A stretch of DNA of 64,000 nucleotides, taken from Peptoniphilus gorbachii (GTDB lineage: Bacteria > Bacillota > Clostridia > Tissierellales > Peptoniphilaceae). Below the pieces are notes generated by a model. The model worked only from the letters and a program-made list of their open reading frames with translations. It did no database searches and was not told the DNA's origin. Positions 34,142 to 43,358 of the stretch are shown here, one piece after another (the stretch's first letter is position 1; the number at the start of each line of letters is the position of its first letter). The stretch is taken from NCBI RefSeq assembly GCF_016908115.1, contig NZ_JAFBDH010000002.1, positions 62,001-126,000 on the forward strand, read 5' to 3'. A program made the translations under genes and the position numbers.

Positions 34142-34186
34142 ATTTTATATTTTTTTGAATTCTATTTCAGCTAACTTTTGTGAATA
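34142..34186 (-). promoter_or_regulatory. Regulon promoter 4: CACAAAAGTTAGCTG-N20-TAAAAT
   Basis: The site is at 34182-34168 and TAAAAT at 34147-34142, with the same 20-base spacing. It lies directly after the response-regulator terminator and upstream of the ABC module at 33894. Confidence 0.65.
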
Positions 34187-34218
34187 AAAAAGCACTAGAA
34201 TTCTAAAATTCTAATGCT
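34186..34218 (-). terminator. Terminator after response regulator
   Basis: On the minus strand AGCATTAGAA and TTCTAGTGCT (one mismatch) with TTTTTTATT following, six bases beyond the regulator stop. Confidence 0.75.
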
Positions 34219-34223
34219 TGTCT

Positions 34224-34829
34224 CTAAAATGAATCAACATATCCTAATTCACGCACTTTATCTATCATTTCTTGGTAATTTCTAACGCCTAACTTTTGAT
34301 ATATTCGTGATAAGGATACTGCCAGACTTCTTACATTCGTATTTAGTTCTTTAGCTAACTCTTTCCTTGATAGTCCGTTTGAATATAGTTTAACTATATG
34401 AATTTCACTTTTTGTTAATGGTTCTAACATATGATTATCTTCTGGAAAGATCGCTTTGCCTTTCAAGGCGATAGATTTTATATCTTCTATTAGCTTAGAT
34501 GTCTCTTCTTCTTTAGAAATAAATCCTTTACATCCAATTCTTTTTGCTCTTTTAATATAAAAGTCTAATTTATACGCTGTTAATATTACAATTTTTAAAT
34601 CTTCATACTTATTAATCAATTCTTCAGCCACATCTAAACCATTTATCGTTCCTTCGATTCCTGTTAAATTAATATCTATTAGTAACAAGTCATAATTAAA
34701 GATGGATTCATTGATACTAAGCTCCCTAACATTATTAACTATATCTACAGATATAGATTCATCTGTTTCTAAGCTCATTTTTAAAGAAGTTGCGACCATT
34801 TTATGATCTTCTATTAATAAGATTTTCAT
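34224..34829 (-). CDS. NarL/LuxR-family response regulator
   Basis: A 201-residue regulator. Receiver domain with IEDHKM near the N-terminus, phospho-acceptor in YDLLLIDINLTGIEG and Lys in GFISKEEE. C-terminal LuxR HTH reads LTKSEIHIVKLYSNGLSRKE, then LAKELNTNVRSLAVSLSRIY. It overlaps the kinase gene by 29 bp. It is the best candidate to bind the five conserved CACAAAAGTTAGCTG sites, including one before its own operon. Confidence 0.93.
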   Translation of the reverse strand: MKILLIEDHKMVATSLKMSLETDESISVDIVNNVRELSINESIFNYDLLLIDINLTGIEGTINGLDVAEELINKYEDLKIVILTAYKLDFYIKRAKRIGCKGFISKEEETSKLIEDIKSIALKGKAIFPEDNHMLEPLTKSEIHIVKLYSNGLSRKELAKELNTNVRSLAVSLSRIYQKLGVRNYQEMIDKVRELGYVDSF

Positions 34830-36348
34830 TTACTACACTCCTCTCTATTGGAACTTCTATTTTAAATTCTACAAATGATTCATCTAGTTCATTTTGATTA
34901 TTGGAAAAATTAAAATCAAATTTTCCGCCATATTCTCGCAAGTTCAATCTCAATATATTTAATCCTATATTTCCCTCTACTATTTTTTCTTCATCTTCTA
35001 AATAATCCCCATAATTTTTTATTGTAAGATGAATCTTATCTTCTAAAATTATAAGAACAACGTCTGTACTATATCCTTTTGAATGTTTTAGTGCATTTAT
35101 TAATAATTCATTGATACATTTGTAAATCAATTCAGCATATGGACCGGGTAGATCTATATTCCTATCACATTCAAATTCTATAAGCATTTCATTATCTAAA
35201 TACATATTTTCTATATCAACTATAAGTCTGCTATATGCGTCATATAGAGAGCTATAATCATTTAGCATTGGATTAAATGAATTTATTTCATGGCGAATCA
35301 AATCGTTTAACTTATCCAGGTTTTCTATAATGTATTTTTTTCCAGAGCCTGAAAGATTATCTTCTATCCACCTTCTTATAGCTATTATAATCTGTAGAAT
35401 GTCATCATGTAAAAATGTCTGTATCTTTAAAGTATTCAGTTTTTCAATTTCTAAATTTCTATGCTTTTCAACATAATAGTTATCCAACATCTCCTCAAAA
35501 GTTATATAATTGGATTTTTTATGTTTTTCGAACAGGCTAAATTCTACCAAAAACATAAAAAAGCTTAAAGAAAATAGTATCACTCCTGAAAAAGATAATA
35601 ATATGAAATAGAGCATCAGAGATAAAATTATAAATTCAGGAAATATTTTTTTCAAAGAACGGGATAAAAATAATAAACCGCTTTTGATTTTTGTCTTACT
35701 AATCCTATACAGCAATATAGATTCAATGAAGATACATGTAAACAGTTGATACTCACTTATAGAAACAAGACCCTCAGCTTCATACTTCTTGTATAGGAAA
35801 AAAGCTATTATAAATAAAGTTTGCAATATTATAATTGTCTTACTTTCATATTTTCGAATGTTTTTATCATTTGAATAAAATATGATTGGAGTCAATAATA
35901 AAATAATCACAACATAATCAAATATTGAAGATGCTAAATAAGTATTGAATTTCATCATTATTATTGATATGGTAATCCCCATTGTTGTAATTAATGGAAT
36001 GAGCTTAATCCTACTCAACGAGTTTAAAAGATTGAAACTTGCAAATAGTATCAAGCTATAGAGTAATAGTTCGATATACTTTCCTATCGAAAGATTTCTT
36101 AATATTCCATCTTGTAAAAAAATGAAAATAATAAATAATTCAACAACTAAGCTATGCATTAGTATATAATTTTTTTCAGTATTTAACACGCATATAATAT
36201 AATCTAAAAAGTTTATAACACTTAGTAAAAATACTATTACAATTCCCATATCTAATGAATACTGATATCTTATGAATGATGCTAAGGGGATGAACAAAAT
36301 AAATTGCAATAATATATGTGTAATTAAAATGAAATTTTGTTTTTTCAT
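34801..36348 (-). CDS. Multi-pass sensor kinase (HisKA_3 type)
   Basis: A 515-residue kinase. The first ~290 residues carry about ten hydrophobic helices with short loops and no large extracellular domain, like peptide-pheromone or cell-envelope sensors. The phospho-acceptor motif is FLHDDILQIIIAIRRW (HDxLQ, HisKA_3 type). The ATPase has NELLINALKHSKG and EGNIGLNILRLNLREYGG. It pairs with the LuxR-type regulator. Regulon promoter 5 lies upstream, suggesting positive autoregulation. Confidence 0.9.
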   Translation of the reverse strand: MKKQNFILITHILLQFILFIPLASFIRYQYSLDMGIVIVFLLSVINFLDYIICVLNTEKNYILMHSLVVELFIIFIFLQDGILRNLSIGKYIELLLYSLILFASFNLLNSLSRIKLIPLITTMGITISIIMMKFNTYLASSIFDYVVIILLLTPIIFYSNDKNIRKYESKTIIILQTLFIIAFFLYKKYEAEGLVSISEYQLFTCIFIESILLYRISKTKIKSGLLFLSRSLKKIFPEFIILSLMLYFILLSFSGVILFSLSFFMFLVEFSLFEKHKKSNYITFEEMLDNYYVEKHRNLEIEKLNTLKIQTFLHDDILQIIIAIRRWIEDNLSGSGKKYIIENLDKLNDLIRHEINSFNPMLNDYSSLYDAYSRLIVDIENMYLDNEMLIEFECDRNIDLPGPYAELIYKCINELLINALKHSKGYSTDVVLIILEDKIHLTIKNYGDYLEDEEKIVEGNIGLNILRLNLREYGGKFDFNFSNNQNELDESFVEFKIEVPIERSVVNENLINRRS

Positions 36349-36520
36349 CCTGCCCTCCTTTTAAATTTTAAATCCGATAATCTTTATCTATATAAAATTT
36401 GATTTTCTTACTTCCGAAAAAAGCTCTATTAAAATTATACATAAGATTCTGGTATCAATTACAAATTTCAATATATTGTAATATTTTTGTGTTTCTATTT
36501 TAACTTCAGCTTTTAATACT

Positions 36521-36561
36521 ATTATAGACGTATTAAGATATAATTACAGCTAACTTTTGTG
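36521..36561 (-). promoter_or_regulatory. Regulon promoter 5: CACAAAAGTTAGCTG-N20-TATAAT
   Basis: The site is at 36561-36547 and TATAAT at 36526-36521. This copy's flanks differ from the other four (ATAC instead of ATTC upstream), so it is not a recent duplicate; only the site, the spacing and the -10 are conserved. It drives the kinase-regulator operon. Confidence 0.7.
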
Positions 36562-36607
36562 TATCATACCTACCGTAATTTTATAACATCACAATATAAA
36601 TATGACA

Positions 36608-36635
36608 AAAAAATAAAGGCAGTCTTAAGACTGCC
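36608..36635 (-). terminator. Terminator after SSB tail remnant
   Basis: A perfect palindrome GGCAGTCTTAAGACTGCC (36618-36635) followed on the minus strand by TTTATTTTTTT. It ends transcripts of module K. Confidence 0.78.
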
Positions 36636-36644
36636 GATATTTAT

Positions 36645-36775
36645 CTCTCTGCACCTTTGCTATGGTCTTTCTTATTTGACTTAGTTTTGTCATCTATCTT
36701 AAAGCTTTTTATTTGCCCTAATATGGAAATTTTATCTTTATCTTGACTCTTTACTTGTTCTTTTGCTTGTTAATT
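36645..36775 (-). pseudogene. SSB gene 3' fragment
   Basis: Encodes only the C-terminal tail of the SSB-like protein: AKEQVKSQDKDKISILGQIK and SFKIDDKTKSNKKDHSKG, with its natural stop and following terminator. The OB-fold part is absent. Module K lies directly upstream. Confidence 0.85.
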
Positions 36776-36781
36776 TCATTA

Positions 36782-37000
36782 TTACTCTTTTTCATTATCA
36801 TACTCAAGTAAATCACCTGGTTGACAATCAAGCTCCTTACAGATGCTCGCTAAAGTGTTAAACCTTATGCCTTTGGCTTTTCCAGTTTTTAATATTGATA
36901 AATTTGCTTCGGTTATCCCTATCCTTGCTGCAAGCTCTTTCGATGTCATATTTTTCTTTTTTAACGCTTGATCTAGATTTATAATTATTTGATCTTTCAT
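36782..37000 (-). CDS. YozG-like XRE transcriptional regulator
   Basis: A 72-residue Cro/CI helix-turn-helix protein (KKKNMTSKELAARIGITEAN, then LASICKELDCQPGDLLEY). ATG 37000 lies just beyond the DUF2975 stop; an overlapping TTG at 37006 is an alternative start. This pair (DUF2975 then YozG-like HTH) is common and conserved in Firmicutes, and the HTH usually regulates the pair. Confidence 0.88.
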   Translation of the reverse strand: MKDQIIINLDQALKKKNMTSKELAARIGITEANLSILKTGKAKGIRFNTLASICKELDCQPGDLLEYDNEKE

Positions 37001-37002
37001 TT

Positions 37003-37524
37003 TCAAATTATACTTTCCGAATCTTCTTTTAAGGATTTTCCTGTATCAAATATGATCATTGATGAAAATGCTATAACCATAAAAATTATATTCGTTAAAT
37101 AGTCCTTAATAGTTAAATTAAAAACACCGCTAACATTGTCAACTTTAAAATAATTGAAAACTAGCTTAGAAATAATTTGACAAGTTGTCAAAATTAGAAT
37201 AGCTATTAAAATGTTTTTCGAATATTTTGAATTTAAGTCTGAAAAATAATCTTTCTTCTCTAAATTCACTAAAATCTTCTCAAATTTATCCAATGAGAAA
37301 CCAGCAACAATTAATATCATAAGGGCACTCAAGCATGAATAAATAATAAAAGGAAGTGAAACTTCTTGTAGATTAAATTGATAAGATTCAACTACTTGTA
37401 TTACATCATCTTTAAAAATCAGAGTTAATACACTTCCAAGCAAGGTAAAACCTGCTCCTAAATATGAGATATATCTTAAAACCTTAGATAATATAATCGC
37501 TATTTTAAAAATAAAACTCTTCAT
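37003..37524 (-). CDS. DUF2975 membrane protein
   Basis: A 173-residue protein with four transmembrane helices (YISYLGAGFTLLGSVLTLIF; LPFIIYSCLSALMILIVAGF; ILIAILILTTCQIISKLVF; LTNIIFMVIAFSSMIIF). It precedes the YozG-like regulator with tight coupling. Function unknown. Confidence 0.85.
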   Translation of the reverse strand: MKSFIFKIAIILSKVLRYISYLGAGFTLLGSVLTLIFKDDVIQVVESYQFNLQEVSLPFIIYSCLSALMILIVAGFSLDKFEKILVNLEKKDYFSDLNSKYSKNILIAILILTTCQIISKLVFNYFKVDNVSGVFNLTIKDYLTNIIFMVIAFSSMIIFDTGKSLKEDSESII

Positions 37525-37546
37525 AACTTCTCCTCAACACTTTTGT

Positions 37547-38017
37547 TTATCTATTATCATCTACATCTTTCCATTCTTGTACTCTATCCTTCAAATAATT
37601 TAAATCTTCTTTAGAAAGTTCCCAGGTTAATGCAGATGGCATCAAGGGCATTCCCTCCATTGTAATATATGGATAATTTTCATAAATATAGAAATCTATC
37701 TTTGTAGCTTTTTTATCCTCTCTCTTGCTGGTTAATAAGAAGTGGTAAGACTCTATTGCATCATCTGGTATTTCTTTAAAATAATCGTCGAAGTTTTTAT
37801 CATTAATATTTCCTACACTCATTCCTATCAAATTACCAAAGTAATCTAGAACTTCTTGTTCTTCTGTTTCAACAATTTTTTTATTGTTAGAATCAAATAT
37901 TTCAATCTTTTCTTCTTTTTTACTACTTGTTTGTTCTGTTGTAGTATTTGGACTACAAGAAGTTAAAACTATAGAAAAAACAAGAAAAATAACCATTATT
38001 AAAAATTTTTTTCTCAT
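37547..38017 (-). CDS. Putative lipoprotein, 156 aa
   Basis: From ATG 38017 (GGAGG upstream) the N-terminus MRKKFLIMVIFLVFSIVLTS is followed by Cys, a clear lipobox (LTSC). A Ser/Thr/Lys linker follows, then a globular domain of about 115 residues with acidic and aromatic residues (YFKEIPDDAIESYHFLLTSK, then FYIYENYPYITMEG). It is 22 bp upstream of the DUF2975 gene. No named family recognised; likely an envelope-stress or immunity lipoprotein of module K. Confidence 0.75.
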   Translation of the reverse strand: MRKKFLIMVIFLVFSIVLTSCSPNTTTEQTSSKKEEKIEIFDSNNKKIVETEEQEVLDYFGNLIGMSVGNINDKNFDDYFKEIPDDAIESYHFLLTSKREDKKATKIDFYIYENYPYITMEGMPLMPSALTWELSKEDLNYLKDRVQEWKDVDDNR

Positions 38018-38109
38018 TATAATCCTCCCCATCGAATTATTGTAAAACGATAATTATCTTTATTTATTATTGTAAAACAATAATTTTGGTTTGTCAATAT
38101 CATTCGTAA

Positions 38110-38510
38110 TGATTTAAAATTTATCGAAGTCTTCTTGTGTAGCTACTTCCTTGTATTTATAGTCGTTATTATTCTTTTCTGTAAACATATCATTTACAAA
38201 TCAAATTGTTAGTAGGGATAAATCAGAACCAGAAAGACCAAGTTCCAATGCTCTTAATAGAAACAATGGTGTAGTAGTTGGTCTTTCAGTTAGTCTTGCT
38301 TTTTAGGGACTTATTCCGTCTTTATGTTTAGCCCCCATAATTCAATTATTTGAGGCAGAATTTTAAGACTCATTTAGAACTTTGTTAAAATCCGATTTTT
38401 CCATCAAAATATTTGTTCTAAGAGTTCTGGAATAAGAACGATTTCTAAGTCCCCGTCATATCTCCATAGGCTGAACAATTTGTATAAGTATTGTTCATAT
38501 CGTCCAGATT
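38110..38510. other. Scrambled junction with gene remnants
   Basis: No intact gene. The minus strand at about 38117-38205 ends a frame reading VNDMFTEKNNNDYKYKEVAT then QEDFDKF and stop, the C-terminus of an unidentified protein. The plus strand at 38203-38310 has NQIVSRDKSEPERPSSN then GVVVGLSVSLAF and stop. At 38457-38510 a short SSB-gene piece (CSAYG region) recurs, joined to half of the SSB terminator (GACTGCC). These are successive recombination scars. Confidence 0.55.
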
Positions 38511-38525
38511 GAAGACTGCCGATAT

Positions 38526-39182
38526 TTACCTCTCTTTACCTTTGCTATGCTCTTTCTTAGTTGACTTAGTTTTGTCATCTGTCTTAAAGCTTTTTATTTG
38601 ACCTAATATGGACTTTTTATCCTTATCTTGACTCTTTACTTGTTCTTTTGCTTTTAAGAGCTTAGAAGACAAAATACGGACATTCTTATGTTCCTTTCCG
38701 TTGTTGTCAATGCTTGTTTTTACTTGACCAAATATTTTAACAAAATCTCCTTGTTTTAAGTTCTCTAAATCTTTTGTCTTATCTCCATAGGCTGAACAAT
38801 TGTTATAAACTTTATTCCCATCGTCATCTTTTGAAACAATTGAAAAGTTGCTTACCTTGAACTTTTCTCCATTAGCATTTTCTCTTTCAAGATTTTCTAC
38901 TTTTCCAGCTATATTGCCAACGAGATTTATAAGATCATCTTTTTCTTCAAAATCACTTACATTTTCAACAATCTTACCTTGTTCTTTCATATCATCAATC
39001 ATATAGTCAAAGTCATCATTTAATAGACCTGTTGTGTCTTTGATCATAAATAAAACATAGACTTCTTCAAGTGCCTTTTCATCATTAACGCTTTTTTCTA
39101 TACTCACAAGTGCTTTTATAAAATCCTTGTAATTATTATTCATCATTTCTTCTAAGTTTTCTCTAATATCTTTGTATTCCAT
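38526..39182 (-). CDS. SSB-like ssDNA-binding protein, copy 2
   Basis: A 218-residue protein. An N-terminal helical region (EYKDIRENLEEMMNNNYKDF) precedes an OB-fold-like domain (about 85-175): DDLINLVGNIAGKVENLERE, FKVSNFSIVSKDDDGNKVY, then DFVKIFGQVKTSIDNNGKEH. The C-terminal tail KKSILGQIKSFKTDDK ends HSKGKER. It is nearly identical to the copy at 45526. The 25 bases after its start codon region (39183-39206) match those beside the 45526 copy, showing it derives from that locus. Confidence 0.85.
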   Translation of the reverse strand: MEYKDIRENLEEMMNNNYKDFIKALVSIEKSVNDEKALEEVYVLFMIKDTTGLLNDDFDYMIDDMKEQGKIVENVSDFEEKDDLINLVGNIAGKVENLERENANGEKFKVSNFSIVSKDDDGNKVYNNCSAYGDKTKDLENLKQGDFVKIFGQVKTSIDNNGKEHKNVRILSSKLLKAKEQVKSQDKDKKSILGQIKSFKTDDKTKSTKKEHSKGKER

Positions 39183-39208
39183 AATTTCCTCCTTGTATTA
39201 AATAAGGA

Positions 39209-40012
39209 GGAAATTCTTGGAAGTCTAAACTGCAATTTGATATAGACAGAATGATTAATAAGTCTAAAACGTGGGAAGAGTTTTTAGAAAATATGAAAGC
39301 TCTTGATTATGAAATTAAGTTTGGTAAACACATTGCTTTTTGTCATAAAGATAAGCAAAGATTTACAAGAACGAAGACTATCGGAGAAGATTATACTGAA
39401 GAGAAAATCAAAGAAAGAATAGATTTAGCTATTAAAAACAAAGCTAATCCTATTAAAAAACGTGTAGGAAATGTTATTGATATATCTACTAATGAAAAAG
39501 CACAATCTTGTAAAGGCTATGAAGTTTGGGCAAGAAAACACAATATCAAAACAATGGCTGATTCAATAATTAAATTAAGAGAACAAGGCATTAAATCAAT
39601 TACCCAACTCGATGACCTGATCAAAAAATCTGCTGATGATAGACAAGACTTGTTAGATAAAATAAAGAAAATTGAAACTGAAATGAAGAGTTTATCCCAA
39701 GATATGGAAAATATAAATACTATAAATAAGTATCGTGAAATATATAAATACCACAAGAAAAATCCTGAGGACAAACAATTTGCAGAAGAATATTATAGCG
39801 AACTTTCCGTCTACAAAATAGCTGCTAAAGAAATTTTAGAAAACTATAAAAAACTGCCAAACACAAAAGAAATACTATCAAACCTCGATAAATTACAAGA
39901 AAAAAAGAACACCCTTATGCAAGAGTATTCTTCCTCAAAATCCACTATGGATGAGTTTTATAAGATACGAAAAAATTACGGAATTTATATGGATAAGGAG
40001 ATGGAGAGATAG
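39209..40012 (+). pseudogene. Relaxase C-terminal two-thirds, start lost
   Basis: 268 open codons matching the relaxase from GNSWKSKLQFDIDRMINKSK to the end (final part STMDEFYKIRKNYGIYMDKE differs from the 9922 copy). The relaxase nuclease domain and start are missing; the 5' end is fused to SSB-promoter sequence within a shared GGAAATTC. An internal ATG at 39251 has no ribosome-binding site. Confidence 0.88.
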
Positions 40013-40056
40013 TGTCCTCTCCTCTTTTTAAAATTACTTTCAACTTATTTTTCCAA

Positions 40057-40809
40057 CTATATTCTTTTGCTAATTCTTTTCTTTTTGCCAACTTTCATGC
40101 CCTTTAATATTTTATATGAAATAAAGCAACAACCAAAATTTACAAGTACACTAATCGCAAATTCCAACATGGATGTTTCATACGCTCCTGACAAAATAAA
40201 CACAGATGATATTGGATAAATGGCTCTTAAAATTTCCTTTGAGGCAAAAAATATTCCCACAAAAGAGTATATCTCAGCGATAATCAGAGCTATCCAGTAG
40301 CTCCTTTTAACAAGTCCAATAAGTGCAATAATTGGAGATATTACCATAAAAACGCTTATTCCAGTTAATACATATACAACAAAATAGTGAACTACTTCAC
40401 TCATATTTACTGCGTGTAAATGCAATACCGCTTCTATAATTAAGGATGCCGTAAATAGTATTAAATAAACAAAAATACTACCTAATAGAGTAATTATCAT
40501 TTTTGCAGTAATCATATTACTCTCGTCTATCGGTATTAGCCTTAATGATTTCAGTACATCTTCTTGTTCCTCACGACAAATAATATATCCTCCAAACAAT
40601 GCTATCAAACTTGGCAAGACAAAATATGTGGTCAAAGAATGCACCTGTAAAATATACCATCCAAATGTGTCTATATACTTTTCCCCACTAAATGTAAATT
40701 GTCCTTGAAGAAAAACAACTCCCAAAGTCATTATGAGTGCAAATACAAGCAAAAATATCAATTTTGATCTGTGAAGTTTTTTATATTCAGCTAATAAAAG
40801 TGTCTTCAT
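40057..40809 (-). CDS. ABC-2 permease (CprC/LanG-like)
   Basis: A 250-residue protein with six helices, beginning EYKKLHRSKLIFLLVFALIM, with ICREEQEDVLKSLRLIPIDE, the signature of MutE/EpiG-type lantibiotic immunity permeases. Its start directly follows the stop of the previous permease gene. It is the last gene of a four-gene ABC operon; the ATPase plus two permeases match CprABC/LanFEG systems. Confidence 0.87.
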   Translation of the reverse strand: MKTLLLAEYKKLHRSKLIFLLVFALIMTLGVVFLQGQFTFSGEKYIDTFGWYILQVHSLTTYFVLPSLIALFGGYIICREEQEDVLKSLRLIPIDESNMITAKMIITLLGSIFVYLILFTASLIIEAVLHLHAVNMSEVVHYFVVYVLTGISVFMVISPIIALIGLVKRSYWIALIIAEIYSFVGIFFASKEILRAIYPISSVFILSGAYETSMLEFAISVLVNFGCCFISYKILKGMKVGKKKRISKRI

Positions 40810-41541
40810 TTACCATCCTCTCCTTTTCAATAATAATTTTGTAACTATTGTAAATCCGACGACCCATATCCCTATACAAAGAAGAGAATAAAATATATTT
40901 ATATCCTGATTTAATATTATTCCCGGGACATCCCTCAAAACAATTGCTGTAGAGCTTGATAATGGGTGTATATACATATTAACCATTAAAATTACAAATC
41001 CCGAAAAGGCATAAACAATCGTAATGCAAATCGGTAAAATGTATTTTTTTGTTAAAAATGCGATAGATAAAATAGGCAGCATGGAAACTGATAAAAGTCC
41101 ACTAATCTCAAAACACTTTCTAATGAGAAAAATCAACAAAAAATGATCCATCTCTATATAATGAATAATTCTTCCAAAAAGAAGTGTAAAGAGAATTGAT
41201 AAACCCATAAAGACTAAAGTATATAAAAACACAATTATAAATTTGCTAATTAAAAGCTTCGTCTTTTGTATCGGAACAATCCATAATGCTTTAAAAGTGT
41301 CATTTTCATACTCCATAGACACAATCATTGTGGAAAATATTCCTAATATAATTGGTAAAATCAGCCATAAATTATAACTAAAGATTGTCCATTTGAAATA
41401 TTTCATTGCATTGTCTGAAAGGTCTATATTCCCAAAGTATATAGTGGCAAGCAATGGCATTAAGAGTGTTGCCAGAAACATCATCCAAACAATCTTTTTC
41501 CTTTTCAATTTAAGAAACTCTACTTTAACTAAATTAAGCAA
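40810..41541 (-). CDS. ABC-2 permease (CprB/LanE-like)
   Basis: A 243-residue, six-helix protein (EFLKLKRKKIVWMMFLATLL at the N-terminus; MIVSMEYENDTFKALWIVPI in the first loop), typical of lantibiotic immunity permeases. It overlaps the ATPase gene by eight bases and abuts the next permease gene, so all are co-translated. Confidence 0.88.
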   Translation of the reverse strand: MLNLVKVEFLKLKRKKIVWMMFLATLLMPLLATIYFGNIDLSDNAMKYFKWTIFSYNLWLILPIILGIFSTMIVSMEYENDTFKALWIVPIQKTKLLISKFIIVFLYTLVFMGLSILFTLLFGRIIHYIEMDHFLLIFLIRKCFEISGLLSVSMLPILSIAFLTKKYILPICITIVYAFSGFVILMVNMYIHPLSSSTAIVLRDVPGIILNQDINIFYSLLCIGIWVVGFTIVTKLLLKRRGW

Positions 41542-42457
41542 TTCCCTCTCCTCCGGTTATCTTCTTGAAGTAATCTTCCAAAGAATCATTACAGGTTTGT
41601 GATGAAGCCACCGATATTCCATTCATAACTAATGACTTATTAATTTTTGCCATATCTAATCCGTGACTATATATCTTTACATGATTATTATCTTCAACAG
41701 AATAGTTGGTTATTCCGAACTCTTTTTCCAACACAATAGTCGTCTTTGATACATCAGACACTTCCAACATAATATACTTTCTATTTTTTTTATTTAATTC
41801 TTCCATGCTGCTTTCTTCTAAAAGAACCCCTTTATCTATAATGCCAACTGTATCAGCGAGAAGTGTTATTTCAGATAAAATATGACTGGAGATTAAAATT
41901 GTCTTTCCTTTTTTTATACTTAAATCTTTTATAAAATTTCTAACTTCCGCTATTCCAATGGGATCTAAGCCATTTGTCGGTTCATCTAAAATTAAAACCT
42001 CTGGATCATGTAAAATTGCATTAGCAATCCCAAGTCTCTGCTTCATTCCTAAAGAGTAATTTCCGAATAGTTTCTTATCTTTATGTGGTAAGCCAACTAC
42101 TTCTAAAGCATTTTTTACCGCATCAGGGAAAGCCGTTCCTCTAAGCAGTGCAAATATTTCCAAATTCTCCGTCCCTGTAAGATTAGGATAAAATCCAGGT
42201 GTTTCAATAATCGCACCAATTCTTGGATAAATCTTTTTCTCATTACCTTTTATATTTTGGTTAAAAACACTTACTTCACCATTCGTAATATCAGTAAGTC
42301 CCAGTATCATCTTCATAATAGTGGTCTTTCCTGCTCCATTTCGTCCTAATAGCCCGTATATAGAACCTTTTTCAATGTGTAAATTTACCGAATTTACAGC
42401 CTTTTGTTCTCCATACACTTTTGTTAAATTCTTTGTTTCAATAATATAGTTTTTCAT
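41534..42457 (-). CDS. ABC ATPase (CprA/LanF-like)
   Basis: 307 residues from ATG 42457 (AAGGAG upstream). Walker A GRNGAGKTT, signature NYSLGMKQR, Walker B LILDEPTNGLDP, H-loop SSHIL. The C-terminal extension includes SQTCNDSLEDYFKKITGGEG, typical of LanF proteins. In CprABC-type systems this complex removes lantibiotics from the membrane. Confidence 0.94.
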   Translation of the reverse strand: MKNYIIETKNLTKVYGEQKAVNSVNLHIEKGSIYGLLGRNGAGKTTIMKMILGLTDITNGEVSVFNQNIKGNEKKIYPRIGAIIETPGFYPNLTGTENLEIFALLRGTAFPDAVKNALEVVGLPHKDKKLFGNYSLGMKQRLGIANAILHDPEVLILDEPTNGLDPIGIAEVRNFIKDLSIKKGKTILISSHILSEITLLADTVGIIDKGVLLEESSMEELNKKNRKYIMLEVSDVSKTTIVLEKEFGITNYSVEDNNHVKIYSHGLDMAKINKSLVMNGISVASSQTCNDSLEDYFKKITGGEGIA

Positions 42458-42471
42458 TTTCTTTTTTCTCC

Positions 42472-43239
42472 TTAATAATTTTGTCTTTTCATAGATTTTA
42501 TAGAGAACACAAAAAATAGTGTTCCAATTGTTAAAATATGTAACAAACAACTAAACTGCGATGCATTTAACGAATATCCACCTATACTGTTTTCTACCAT
42601 TTCTTTGGCAGCCGATGATACATTTTGATAAACCCCTAATAAACTTGCAAGCGGATGTATATGAACTAATATCGAAGCTCCAAATATCCCAATTCCTAAA
42701 TAAAGCAAGCACATAGAAATAGGTAAAACATAACTCTTAGAAAAAGTAGCAATATAAATTACCGGAAGCATTGCAATCGGAATTAATAAAGCTGCAAGCA
42801 TATATAATATTGCTGCCTCTTTTAATGTAATTAAATTAAAATCTACGAATCCGGCACTTAATACTGCACCCAAAACTGATGACATATATGTTAATACCAT
42901 CAAAAATATAGTCAGTAATTCTATCAAAATAAATTTCGCAAAAAATACTTCAAATCTACTAACCGAAGTTATTAGTACATTCTTTAAAGTGTCATTCTTC
43001 CTTTCGTCAAAAAATAACATTGTAGAAATCATTCCAATTACGATTGGCAAGAACACAAAAGTTATATTCTTAAACGCTAAACAATATAAGTCTCCAAAAC
43101 TATCCATGATAGGACTTTCTCTTGAAATTGAAAATGCTCTTTCAATTGCAAACAAATTCAAGATAACAGTTAGTATAATAATACCTATCAAAATTTTACT
43201 TCTCTTCCATTTTTTTATTTCAGCTTTTATCAAGAACAT
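42472..43239 (-). CDS. ABC-2 permease, third in module M
   Basis: A 255-residue six-helix permease (EIKKWKRSKILIGIIILTVI; MLFFDERKNDTLKNVLITSV). It lies upstream of the ATPase by 14 bp. A third permease subunit is one more than the usual LanE/LanG pair, which is unusual; it may be an alternative or additional subunit. Confidence 0.85.
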   Translation of the reverse strand: MFLIKAEIKKWKRSKILIGIIILTVILNLFAIERAFSISRESPIMDSFGDLYCLAFKNITFVFLPIVIGMISTMLFFDERKNDTLKNVLITSVSRFEVFFAKFILIELLTIFLMVLTYMSSVLGAVLSAGFVDFNLITLKEAAILYMLAALLIPIAMLPVIYIATFSKSYVLPISMCLLYLGIGIFGASILVHIHPLASLLGVYQNVSSAAKEMVENSIGGYSLNASQFSCLLHILTIGTLFFVFSIKSMKRQNY

Positions 43240-43321
43240 ATCGCACCTCCTTACAATAAATATTATAAATGATTAACCTTGCCATAATCTTGCGACACCC
43301 TTGTTTTTATCTTGTTTCAAT

Positions 43322-43346
43322 AAAAAAAGCCCCAAAAGGGGCTTTC
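43322..43346 (-). terminator. Terminator after kinase gene
   Basis: On the minus strand AAAGCCCC-TTTT-GGGGCTTT followed by TTTTT. It separates the two-component genes from the ABC operon, which must have its own promoter in 43240-43320. Confidence 0.85.
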
Positions 43347-43358
43347 TAAATCATCTAC

